From Pedobacter sp. PACM 27299 (GTDB taxonomy: Bacteria > Bacteroidota > Bacteroidia > Sphingobacteriales > Sphingobacteriaceae): 64,000 nucleotides of DNA. Location: contig NZ_CP012996.1 in assembly GCF_001412655.1 (NCBI RefSeq), forward strand, positions 4,836,001-4,900,000, read 5' to 3'. The notes beneath the pieces were generated by a model. That model did no database searches, had not been told where the DNA came from, and saw only the letters and a list, made by a program, of their open reading frames with translations. Every line of letters begins with the position of its first letter. The stretch's first letter is position 1. Positions 35,861-44,473 of the stretch are shown here, in pieces. The translations under genes and the position numbers were made by a program.

Positions 35861-36034
35861 TTAAGGGTTCTCCCTATCCACCTTCAACTCAATATCATTG
35901 TCCTTTAATGCCTGATTATATCCTATAGAATATTTAATATGCCCCCAGGCAGTCAGCATTAAGATCAAATCTTCTTCTTTTAATTCGCCAGTTACCTGAG
36001 CATTGCAATAATCTAAATATTCTTTTTCCGTCAT
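35861..36034 (-). CDS. hypothetical 57-aa protein
   Basis: ATG 36034 to TAA 35861 encodes a small acidic helical protein starting MTEKEYLDYCNAQVTGELKE and containing AWGHIKYSIGYNQALKDN. It reads like a real coding frame (balanced composition, no low-complexity) but has no family that I know. The rest of 35612-36209 holds a terminator, the hydrolase remnant and non-coding DNA. Confidence 0.5.
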   Translation of the reverse strand: MTEKEYLDYCNAQVTGELKEEDLILMLTAWGHIKYSIGYNQALKDNDIELKVDRENP

Positions 36035-36209
36035 CTGATGTTACTTTTTAGCAGTAGTGTCTTCGTAATAAATCAATTAAATGGCGTCAAAACTTAGTTT
36101 GAACCATTGATTTTCCAAAGATCGGAATATATATCATGATAAATAAAACCAGGGATCACATTCTGAACATAAACTACTATCTTGATTCAGGAATCTTTAC
36201 CATTTACAA

Positions 36210-37175
36210 ATGATAAAATTATACAGCACACTCCTGCTTCTTTTTTTCTGTCTTTTTTCACAGGCTCAAAACGAAATACAGCAGTACAAAACTTACTATG
36301 CAACTGGCAGTTACGCAGGGGAAAATATATTGATCTTACGGCAATTTAACCAAGCCGCACAGCAATCCTATCTGATTGTAAATCCACAGACCCTGGAAAC
36401 ACAAATCATCAGCAGCAGACAGGTAGCAGTAAAACCGATTACCTTTCAGGAATTCGGAACATTCCTCAAAAATACCCCTTATTACAAGGCGCTTCAAACT
36501 GCGCAGGAGCAATCGCTGAATCTTCAGGATGCGGGAATTATCCATGGCTTTCCCAAAGAAAAAGGGATAACACTAACCATAGACTTGTGTCCTTCTCATA
36601 AACCATTAGACAGAAACATATTTACCTCATTGATTGCTGCCTTTCAAAAAGAAGAGCGACCAGTTCCTGTCGCTTTATCAATTACGGGAAAATTTATGCT
36701 CAGCCATGCCGATGATATCCGCTGGCTACAGGAACTTCAAAAAACCGGAGACCTGGATATTACCTGGACCAACCACACCTACAACCACCATTACAACCCA
36801 AAAGCGCCTTTAAATATCAACTTCCTAATGGAACCAGGGACAGACCTTAATTTTGAAATATTAGGTCTGGAACAAGCCATGATTGAGCGGGGATTACTAC
36901 CTTCGGTTTTCTTCAGATTTCCAGGATTGGTATCTGATCAAAAATTAGTGAATCAGGTGACAAGTTATGGCCTTATACCCATTGGAAGTGATGCCTGGCT
37001 GGCAAAGGGACAGGCGAGTCATGCCGGAAGTCTTGTGCTGATTCATGGAAACGGCAATGAGCCTATTGGCGTTAAAGATTTTATTAAATTATTGGCTACC
37101 GAGAAATCGACCATCAACCAGCAGCAATGGTTGCTTTACGATTTGAGATCTAGCGTTGAAAATGAGTTCAGGTGA
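36210..37175 (+). CDS. secreted polysaccharide deacetylase-like protein (NodB fold)
   Basis: A 321-residue exported protein with a signal peptide (residues 1-20, MIKLYSTLLLLFFCLFSQAQ) and a NodB-type carbohydrate esterase region. TIDLCPS (123-129) corresponds to the TFDDGP motif with the catalytic Asp, and NHTYNHHY (188-195) supplies the His metal ligands. FRFPG (235-239) is motif 3, and LVLIHGNGNE near the C-terminus holds the last His. The first motif is divergent, so substrate and activity are uncertain; removal of acetyl groups from a glycan is the family role. Confidence 0.78.
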   Translation: MIKLYSTLLLLFFCLFSQAQNEIQQYKTYYATGSYAGENILILRQFNQAAQQSYLIVNPQTLETQIISSRQVAVKPITFQEFGTFLKNTPYYKALQTAQEQSLNLQDAGIIHGFPKEKGITLTIDLCPSHKPLDRNIFTSLIAAFQKEERPVPVALSITGKFMLSHADDIRWLQELQKTGDLDITWTNHTYNHHYNPKAPLNINFLMEPGTDLNFEILGLEQAMIERGLLPSVFFRFPGLVSDQKLVNQVTSYGLIPIGSDAWLAKGQASHAGSLVLIHGNGNEPIGVKDFIKLLATEKSTINQQQWLLYDLRSSVENEFR

Positions 37176-37311
37176 GAAAATCCAAGTTTAATTAAAAACA
37201 TAAGCTGTTTTAAGACTATTCCTCTATTTTAAATCACAAGGGAATAAGCCTTAATAAGATAACAGCAGAAGGTATAAAACGTATAAAAGCAAAGCATATT
37301 AAATTTATATA

Positions 37312-38343
37312 ATGGAAATTGGGATCAGTACATTTGGAGAACTACAACCAGATGGTGTAGCAGGAAAAGCCGTTAACGCGCATAAAAGAGTTCAGGAATT
37401 ATTAGAAGAAGTAAAACTTGCAGATGAAGTAGGTCTTGATGTTTATGCATTCGGAGAGCATCACCGCTCGGACTTTGTCATCTCCTCCCCTGAAATTATG
37501 ATGGCAGCCGCAGCAGCCATTACTAAAAAAATTAAACTTTCCAGTGCTGTGACCGTATTGAGCTCAGCAGATCCGGTACGGACCTTCCAAAACTTCGCTA
37601 CCGTAGACCTCATCTCTAATGGAAGGGCAGAAATCATTGCAGGAAGAGGCTCATTTACAGAATCCTTTCCTTTATTTGGGTACAATCTGAATGACTATGA
37701 TGACCTTTTCAGGGAAAAGCTAGGTTTATTGCTGCAACTCAATGAAGAAGAAATCGTCACCTGGCAAGGAAAACATAGGAAATCAATTGTAAAAAGAGGA
37801 GTATATCCCCGTCCGATACAACCTTCTATCCCAATATGGATTGGCGTAGGCGGTACTCCTGCCTCTGCACAGCGCGCAGGAAGAATGAACCTCCCTATGG
37901 CAGTAGCGATCTTGGGCAGTCCGCCAGAACAATTCGTGCCTTTTATCAATCTATATCGTAAATCTGCTGCAGAAGCCGGTCATGACCCCGCTAAACTTCA
38001 GCTGGCCATCAGTTCGCAGTTTTACGTCGCAGAAAATGCACAGCAGGCAGCCGACGAATTTTACCCTTCTTATGAGCAATTGATGAACCGCGTAGGAAAA
38101 GACAGAGGCTGGTCGCCGATGAGCAGACAACAATTCGATTATTTACGCAGTGATGGACCATTAGTGGTCGGCAGTCCGCAGCAAGCGATTGATAAAATCA
38201 TGCATCAGTATGAACTCTTCCAGAATACCAGGTTCCTGGCACAACTGGTTACCGGATCAATTTCGCATAAACAGGTCTTGAAAACCATAGAATTACTGGG
38301 TACAGAGATTGCACCAGTGATTAGAAAAGAAACTAAAAAATAA
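37312..38343 (+). CDS. LLM-class flavin-dependent oxidoreductase
   Basis: A 343-residue luciferase-like monooxygenase using reduced FMN (TIM barrel). Typical segments: DVYAFGEHHRSDF near residue 45, KLSSAVTVLSSADPVRTFQN, GRAEIIAGRGSFTESFPLFG and IPIWIGVGGTPASAQRAGR. Closest in feel to the Atu2307/SP_0267-type group, whose substrate is unknown. Single gene with a terminator shared with the convergent operon. Confidence 0.85.
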   Translation: MEIGISTFGELQPDGVAGKAVNAHKRVQELLEEVKLADEVGLDVYAFGEHHRSDFVISSPEIMMAAAAAITKKIKLSSAVTVLSSADPVRTFQNFATVDLISNGRAEIIAGRGSFTESFPLFGYNLNDYDDLFREKLGLLLQLNEEEIVTWQGKHRKSIVKRGVYPRPIQPSIPIWIGVGGTPASAQRAGRMNLPMAVAILGSPPEQFVPFINLYRKSAAEAGHDPAKLQLAISSQFYVAENAQQAADEFYPSYEQLMNRVGKDRGWSPMSRQQFDYLRSDGPLVVGSPQQAIDKIMHQYELFQNTRFLAQLVTGSISHKQVLKTIELLGTEIAPVIRKETKK

Positions 38344-38364
38344 ACAGTAGCTCTATAAAAAAAC

Positions 38365-38410
38365 AACAGCAATTATGGTCTTCCCAACAAAGAAAACGAT
38401 AATTGCTGTT
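38365..38410. terminator. terminator between convergent LLM and aldehyde dehydrogenase genes
   Basis: AACAGCAATTAT (38365-38376) pairs perfectly with ATAATTGCTGTT (38399-38410) around a 22-nt loop. Confidence 0.65.
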
Positions 38411-38443
38411 ATTGAGATCTTGCTGATCAAACCGTAATCAACT

Positions 38444-39810
38444 TTAGGACTTCCTCAGGTGCCAGGCTTTGGGTTTCACAAAAGCCCTAAATCCCTGATG
38501 GGAAAGCGTAGCGCCAAAGCCAGAATGCTTCCTCCCGCTCCATGGTAAACCTGCACTTACCCGATCGCAGCAATTCCAATATCCAGAACCAGCATCTATA
38601 TCAGAAAGTATCCGCTGTGCCCGATCCACATCCTGGGAATATACCGCTGCTGTTAAGCCATAAGCAGTATCTTTCATAAAGATTAAAGCTTCCTCATCAT
38701 CTTTTACTTTCATGATACCGATAATAGGACCAAAACTTTCTTCGCGCATCACTTTCATCTCATTCGTCACATTGACCAATACTGTGGGCTCAAAATAATA
38801 ACCTTTACCCGCTCTTCTTTTCCTCCATACAGCAAGGCTGCACCTTTTGACAAGGCATCCTGCACCTGATCTTCCAATATATTCAATTGTTCTTTTCTAG
38901 TTAAGGCCCCTATATAAACGCCTTCTTCTGTAGGTAAACCTATTTTCCAGGATTGTACTTCTTTCAAAAATGCAGCTTCGTATGCCTCATAAACATCCTC
39001 ATGCACATAAATCCGCTCTACTGCGCAACAGCTTTGTCCGTTATTATAAAAGGCACCATCGGCAGTTCCTGCAGCTACAGCAGCCACATCCAGTACATCA
39101 TCAGCAACATACAGCGGATCTTTTCCTCCTAATTCCAGCTGACAAGGCACCATTTTATGCGCCACCTTTTCATAAATATACTTTCCGGTACGGTAAGAAC
39201 CGGTAAAAAAATAACCATTAAAATCCAGTTCCAGTAAAGCTTGTCCTGTTTCTTTAGCACCAATAGCGACTTCAAAAACGCCGGAAGGCAATCCAGCTTT
39301 TTCCCATAATTGCTCAATTTCCAAACCTGTTAAAGTCGCATATTCTGAGGGCTTATACATCACCGCATTTCCTGCCATTAGTGCCGGTACAAATACATTT
39401 ACGCCAACGAGATAAGGGTAATTCCAGGCCGAAATATTACAAATCACACCCAGCGGCTCATAAGAAATCTTTTCCTGCATAGCCTCAGTATCGCTGATCA
39501 ATTCTTCAGATAAGTAACGCGCAGCATTGTCCAGCATCCAAAGTATCCTTGCTCTGGCTCCATTAATTTCATTGCGGGATTGCGCCAAAGGCTTACCAAC
39601 TTCGGCTGTTAAAACTGCTGCCAGATTTTCAATTTCCTCAGCCAATAAATCATAAAAGCGCTGCACTACTGCCAGCCTTTCCGACAAGCTTTTCAAGCCC
39701 CAGGCTTTCTGAGCCTGACGCAATACCGTATATTTTTCATGTAACGCAGCAGGACTGTCGTCCTGAACCGTCTTTATAATTTCTTCTGTAGCGGGATTGA
39801 TGATATTCAT
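38444..39810 (-). pseudogene. aldehyde dehydrogenase, single-base frameshift
   Basis: NAD(P)-dependent aldehyde oxidation. Residues 1-334 of the first frame carry LELGGKDP (general-base Glu) and NNGQSCCAVERI (catalytic Cys). At 38808-38810 a run of three C (GGG on the coding strand) must be four to continue ERGKGYYFEPTVLVNVTNE into the C-terminal frame (EESFGPIIGIMKV...SGRKHSGFG). The full product would be about 455 residues, normal for the family. It is the last gene of the permease / glutamine synthetase-like / alcohol dehydrogenase / amidotransferase operon and would oxidise the gamma-glutamylated aldehyde. Either decay or a sequence error. Confidence 0.82.
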
Positions 39811-39829
39811 TTCTGATGAGTTCTAAATC

Positions 39830-40546
39830 CTAAATAAATTGATTTCTTACTTCCTGAATAAACTGTTTTTTGATCTTTTGAGAGAAAGGATTACTTTCTT
39901 TCTCTTTCATTCTTTCTGGATGCCATTGCAGAGCGATCATAAAACCGCTGTTCGTTTTATCCTTATACTCCAAACCTTCCACTATTCCTTTCCCCGACAC
40001 CGCATACGCATTGATCATTAAATTCTGACCAAGACGATCCGGATTCACTGCCTGGTGGTGTGCACTATTCACGATACCACAATCTTCTCCTGTGATTTCT
40101 CCCAGCAAAGATCCTTCGACCACCTTTATTTCATGCGCTTTATCCAGTTCTCCTTTTTTATGAAGTTCATTTTCAGGCGCACCAATATCATCAAATACGG
40201 CTCCTCCCTCCATAATATTGATGTATTGCATACCTCTGCAAACTCCGAGTAAGGGCAATCGCTTTGTTTTCGCAAATTCATAAATCTGACGTTCAAATTC
40301 ATCTCTTTCCGGCGAGAATGCCGCTGGGCGATGCGGGTAATCTTCTGCTCCACCAGAAATTGAAGGCGTTACATCGATCCCTCCTGTGAGTACAAAACCA
40401 TCGCATTGCTCAATATCTTTCGTATTCCCCTTTTCAAAAGAGAGTTCCAGCAATTCCAGATCTTCTGCCAGTTCTGCAGTGCTAAACCAATTCCAATAAT
40501 TTTGAAATCCTGCTTCTGTGAAGCTAATTCCTATCTTTTTCCGCAT
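39830..40546 (-). CDS. class I glutamine amidotransferase-like hydrolase (PuuD-like)
   Basis: A 238-residue peptidase C26 member that hydrolyses gamma-glutamyl amide bonds. Nucleophile Cys is in LLGVCRGMQYINI, and the His/Glu partners lie in ALQWHPERM near the C-terminus. PuuD of E. coli frees GABA from gamma-glutamyl-GABA. Here the partners suggest release of glutamate from another gamma-glutamyl compound such as gamma-glutamylglycine. Second-last gene of the operon. Confidence 0.85.
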   Translation of the reverse strand: MRKKIGISFTEAGFQNYWNWFSTAELAEDLELLELSFEKGNTKDIEQCDGFVLTGGIDVTPSISGGAEDYPHRPAAFSPERDEFERQIYEFAKTKRLPLLGVCRGMQYINIMEGGAVFDDIGAPENELHKKGELDKAHEIKVVEGSLLGEITGEDCGIVNSAHHQAVNPDRLGQNLMINAYAVSGKGIVEGLEYKDKTNSGFMIALQWHPERMKEKESNPFSQKIKKQFIQEVRNQFI

Positions 40547-40579
40547 GGATTAAATACATTAACAATGATCAAATAATTT

Positions 40580-41728
40580 CTAAAGTGCTTCTAAATACAA
40601 AGCTTTAAAATCTTCCCTGCTTACTGGCTTAGGATTATTCGGATGCGCAAAATCTGCAAAAGCGAGATCTGCCAAGGTATCGATATGTTCCGTTCCCACA
40701 CCAATATCTCTCAAATGATGCGGAATTCCTAAACTGGAATTGAGTTCAAAAAGGTAATTTACTACTGCGGCACCGTTTTCTTCTTTCAGCTCCAATACCT
40801 TAGCGATGCGCTTAAATTTATCCTCGAAACCAGCAATATTAAAGGCCATTCCATAAGGGATATTGACGGCATTTGCTAAACCATGATGCGTATCCAGCAA
40901 GGAAGAAAGCGGATGCGCCAAAGAATGGACTACTCCTAAACCTTTCTGGAAAGCAATTGCCCCCATCATAGAAGCCATCAACATCTTGCTGCGACTTTCT
41001 ACATCTGGTCGATGAGTCGCAGTTTCCAGGGCATCTTTAATCAAATGAATCCCTTCCAAGGCAATTCCATCACACATCGGATGGTAGTTTTTAGCCAGGA
41101 AGGCCTCCATATTATGAGTAAGCGCATCCATCCCGGTGGCTGCAGTAATGTGCGGCGGCAAGTCCATCGTCAAAAGCGGATCTGCAAACACGATTTTCGC
41201 CATCAGTTTAGCTGAAAACAAGATCTTCTTCTGATGCGTCTCATCATCAGAAATAATGGCACTCCTGCCTACTTCGCTTCCTGTACCAGAAGTAGTAGGT
41301 ACCGTAATAAAATGCGGTACTTCATTGGTCACGTACACATCTCCACCAATCAAATCATCATATTTGAACAGGTCTTCGCGATGGTTTACCCTTAGAACTA
41401 TAGCTCTGGCTACATCTAAAGCAGCCCCACCGCCAATTCCGATCACTACATCCCTATCCTCTTCATCCCATACCTCTGTCCCTTTATACACATCACTTTT
41501 CACTGGATTTTTATGAATATCACTAAAAACTACCACGGAAAAACCCTGTGTTCTTAAGTCGGCTACAATACTGCTAAAAAAAGGCAGCGTCGCCACTATA
41601 GGATCACTGACCAGCAAGGGACGTTGTAACCCATTGGACTTTAAATAGGCAGGTAATTCTCTGATGACACCTGCACCAAAACGAATCGTAGTCGGAAAAT
41701 TAAATTGGTGTATTTTATCAAATATCAT
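40580..41728 (-). CDS. iron-containing alcohol dehydrogenase
   Basis: A 382-residue family III alcohol dehydrogenase. GIGGGAALDVARAI is the nucleotide-binding turn, and metal ligands lie in MDALTHNMEAFLAKNYHPMCDG and VVHSLAHPLSS plus the downstream His (NIPYGMAFN region). It oxidises a hydroxyl to an aldehyde. In an operon with an ethanolamine-type permease and a glutamine synthetase-like ligase, the likely substrate is a gamma-glutamylated amino alcohol. This enzyme type replaces the amine oxidase (PuuB) of the putrescine pathway. Confidence 0.87.
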   Translation of the reverse strand: MIFDKIHQFNFPTTIRFGAGVIRELPAYLKSNGLQRPLLVSDPIVATLPFFSSIVADLRTQGFSVVVFSDIHKNPVKSDVYKGTEVWDEEDRDVVIGIGGGAALDVARAIVLRVNHREDLFKYDDLIGGDVYVTNEVPHFITVPTTSGTGSEVGRSAIISDDETHQKKILFSAKLMAKIVFADPLLTMDLPPHITAATGMDALTHNMEAFLAKNYHPMCDGIALEGIHLIKDALETATHRPDVESRSKMLMASMMGAIAFQKGLGVVHSLAHPLSSLLDTHHGLANAVNIPYGMAFNIAGFEDKFKRIAKVLELKEENGAAVVNYLFELNSSLGIPHHLRDIGVGTEHIDTLADLAFADFAHPNNPKPVSREDFKALYLEAL

Positions 41729-41740
41729 GGCTCAACGAAT

Positions 41741-43099
41741 TTAAATAATTTCAAAATATCTTTTCATCTCCCAGTCGGTCACAGCTTTAGCATACTGCTT
41801 ACATTCCCATTCCCTGGTCAGCGTAAAATGTTCAACAAAGTCGGCTCCAAATAAAGTGGCGGCCAAAGGCGACTCCTTCATTTTTCTGGTCGCCTCTTGT
41901 AAACTACCTGGAAGGATGCCATTAGAAACATCCAGATAGCCGTTTCCGGTGGTTGCCGCTTTATCCAATACCAGGTTATTCTTGATCCCATACAGTCCCG
42001 CAGCCAGGCAGGCCGATAAGGCGAGGTATGGGTTCGTATCTGAACCTACCACCCTTGTTTCCAACCTTGTGGTTTTAGAATGCCCAGGCAATGCGCGTAA
42101 GGCTACCGTCCTATTGTCGATTCCCCAGGTTAAAGTTGTAGGTGCCCAGGCACCCTCCACCAATCTTTTATAACTATTGATCGTCGGTGCAATCATGGGT
42201 AAGATATAGGGTAAACAATGGAGCTGTCCGGCAATATAAGAGTTCATCATCGCCGACATTTTAGAAGGATCTTTCTCTTCATAAAACAGATTTTGTTTAC
42301 TATTTAAATCCCATAAACTTTGGTGTACATGGCCACTGCAGCCAGGAAGATTTTCATTGATTTTAGCCATAAAAGTGGCCATGATACCATGTTGGTAAGC
42401 AATCTCTTTCACTGCTGTTTTAAATAAAACCGCCTGATCTGCGGCCTCCAACACCCCTGCGTACTTAATGGCGGCTTCATATACGCCCGGTCCAGTTTCG
42501 GTATGCAGTCCTTCAATAGGAATTCCGAATTTGCAGAGGAGCTCAAACAGGTCCGACATATAACTATTTTTCAAACTGCCTCGCAGGATGGAATAGCCAA
42601 ACATTCCAGGCGTTAAAGGCTGGAGCTGCTGGAAATTTTTCTGATGGGCGGATTCTGGCGTTTCGGCGAAATTAAACCACTCAAATTCCTGGGAAAAATA
42701 AGGCTTAAAACCTAGGGATTCAGCCTCTGCACGTATTTTAATAAGCAATTGCCTCGGACAAGTATACAAGGCTTTACCTTGCTCATCCACAAAATCACCA
42801 AGAAAAAAAGGAAGGTCATTTTCCCAGGGGATCTTACGGAAGGTTTGCAGGTCTAATTTCACCTGAGCATCAGGATAACCGGTATGCCAGCCTGTAAAAC
42901 GAACATTATCATAGGCAACATCACCCATATCCCAGCCAAAGGTGACATCACAAAAGCCCAACCTCCCCTCCAGAATAGAGAGAAATTTCTCTGTTGCAAT
43001 ATATTTACCCCTCAGCACCCCATCAATATCTGCAACAGCCACTTTTACTTTACCTGAGGGATGTTGTTTTACATAAGCTAAAATTTCTTCTGTTGTCAT
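41741..43099 (-). CDS. glutamine synthetase-family gamma-glutamylamide ligase
   Basis: A 452-residue member of the glutamine synthetase fold that joins glutamate to an amine using ATP. Landmarks: ADIDGVLRGKYI near the N-terminus (typical of PuuA/GlnA-like ligases, not true GS), GCSGHVHQSLWDL in the active site, and RLETRVVGSDTNPYLALSAC near the C-terminus. It overlaps the permease gene by 4 bp (ATGA), so uptake and ligation are coupled. Candidate substrates are ethanolamine, isopropylamine, alaninol or putrescine; the alcohol dehydrogenase next door favours an amino alcohol. Confidence 0.85.
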   Translation of the reverse strand: MTTEEILAYVKQHPSGKVKVAVADIDGVLRGKYIATEKFLSILEGRLGFCDVTFGWDMGDVAYDNVRFTGWHTGYPDAQVKLDLQTFRKIPWENDLPFFLGDFVDEQGKALYTCPRQLLIKIRAEAESLGFKPYFSQEFEWFNFAETPESAHQKNFQQLQPLTPGMFGYSILRGSLKNSYMSDLFELLCKFGIPIEGLHTETGPGVYEAAIKYAGVLEAADQAVLFKTAVKEIAYQHGIMATFMAKINENLPGCSGHVHQSLWDLNSKQNLFYEEKDPSKMSAMMNSYIAGQLHCLPYILPMIAPTINSYKRLVEGAWAPTTLTWGIDNRTVALRALPGHSKTTRLETRVVGSDTNPYLALSACLAAGLYGIKNNLVLDKAATTGNGYLDVSNGILPGSLQEATRKMKESPLAATLFGADFVEHFTLTREWECKQYAKAVTDWEMKRYFEII

Positions 43100-44412
43100 T
43101 TATCTGCAGATTTAAAAGTCCTGTATAATAAAAAGGTAACCGCTAAAATGGAGAAGTAGATCAAGCCCAGTTTAGGATTAAAAATAAACATCGCAATGAT
43201 GGATATACTGGCGATGATTAATGCAATAATTGGGAACAAAGGATAGAAACGCAGTCGGAATGGACGCGGCAAATTGGGTTCTCTATTCCTTAAAATCATG
43301 ATGGAGATCATCGAGATGATATAAAGTGTGAGTGCTCCAAAGACGGAAACGATAATAATTTCCGAAGTTTTTCCTGAAAGCAGCGCCAGAATACCGATGA
43401 GCATATTCCCGATCAGCGCATTTGCAGGCGTATGAAATCTCGGGGAAATTTTCCCTAAAAACGAAGGAATATGATGCACACGTCCCATCTCATAAGTGGA
43501 GCGTCCTGCGGCCAAAATCAATCCATGAAAAGAGGCAATCAGTCCAAACAAACCAACTGTAATCAATAAATGATACATCAAATGGTCATTTCCGGTGATT
43601 TTCGCTAATGCCAGTGGAAGTGGCGAATCCGAAGTCTCACCGCTCATTCCGTTTTTATAAACGATGGCTTCCCAACCGGCAATCCCTGTTGCCGTCACAA
43701 AAACCAGGACACACAAAATCGCCAGTGTAAAAATTGCCCATCCGAACCCTCTGCTGATGTCTCTTTGAGGATTTTTTGTTTCTTCAGCTACATTTGCGAT
43801 TCCTTCAATCCCCAGAAAAAACCAGATGGCAAAAGGGAGTGCTGCAAATACCCCGCTCCAACCGTTGGGCAGGGCATTGTGTGTGAGGTTTTGCATTTCA
43901 AACTTCGGCATGGCAATTCCAGAAAACAGCAGTAATTCGCCAACGGCAAAAACCGTGATGATCACTTCAAATGAAGCTGCTGCTTTTACGCCATACACAT
44001 TCAGTGCAGTAAAGATGAAATAGATGGAAATGGCACTGGTAAGAATAGGTACCTGGGGGTAGAAAGCATTAAAATAGGCACCGATCGCAAAAGCGATTGC
44101 GGGCGGTGCCAATATAAATTCGACAATTTGGGCAATACCGGCTATAAAGCCGATATTTTCTCCCATTGCTCTTTTTGCATAATCGAATACGCCTCCTGCT
44201 TTAGGAATTGCGCATGCCAGCTCTGCGTAACTAAATGTAAAAGTAATGTACATCAGCATGATGGCAAGGGTGGCAATGGCCATCCCTCCGGTCCCTCCTT
44301 TTTCAAGGCCGAGATTCCAGCCGAAATACATTCCTGAGATGACATATCCAACGCCAAGTCCCCATAACATAAAAGGAGTCAGTGTTTTTTTTAAACCCTT
44401 GCTTTGTGTCAT
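43096..44412 (-). CDS. APC-family amino acid/ethanolamine permease
   Basis: A 438-residue transporter with about 12 membrane helices. The first helix region LWGLGVGYVISGMYFGWNLG closely follows the ethanolamine permease pattern, and AELACAIPKAGGVFDYAKRA is the APC consensus. It is the first gene of the leftward operon and overlaps the ligase gene by 4 bp. Import of ethanolamine or a related amino alcohol is inferred. Confidence 0.82.
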   Translation of the reverse strand: MTQSKGLKKTLTPFMLWGLGVGYVISGMYFGWNLGLEKGGTGGMAIATLAIMLMYITFTFSYAELACAIPKAGGVFDYAKRAMGENIGFIAGIAQIVEFILAPPAIAFAIGAYFNAFYPQVPILTSAISIYFIFTALNVYGVKAAASFEVIITVFAVGELLLFSGIAMPKFEMQNLTHNALPNGWSGVFAALPFAIWFFLGIEGIANVAEETKNPQRDISRGFGWAIFTLAILCVLVFVTATGIAGWEAIVYKNGMSGETSDSPLPLALAKITGNDHLMYHLLITVGLFGLIASFHGLILAAGRSTYEMGRVHHIPSFLGKISPRFHTPANALIGNMLIGILALLSGKTSEIIIVSVFGALTLYIISMISIMILRNREPNLPRPFRLRFYPLFPIIALIIASISIIAMFIFNPKLGLIYFSILAVTFLLYRTFKSADK

Positions 44413-44473
44413 TGGCCGTTCTGGTTTAGGTATTTACATAGAATTTACCGTATTATAAATATAACATAAAATC

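Noticed and set aside
35100..36210. attR copy of the tmRNA 3' end
   Set aside because: No match to GGTTCGAACCCC or CGGCTCCAC was found by eye at the right edge, so the boundary remains undefined.
38444..39810. Programmed frameshift in aldehyde dehydrogenase
   Set aside because: No slippery heptamer with downstream structure is apparent; a missing base in a short G run explains it more simply.
42000..43099. Housekeeping glutamine synthetase
   Set aside because: N-terminal sequence and operon partners are those of gamma-glutamyl-amine ligases, not ammonia-assimilating GlnA.
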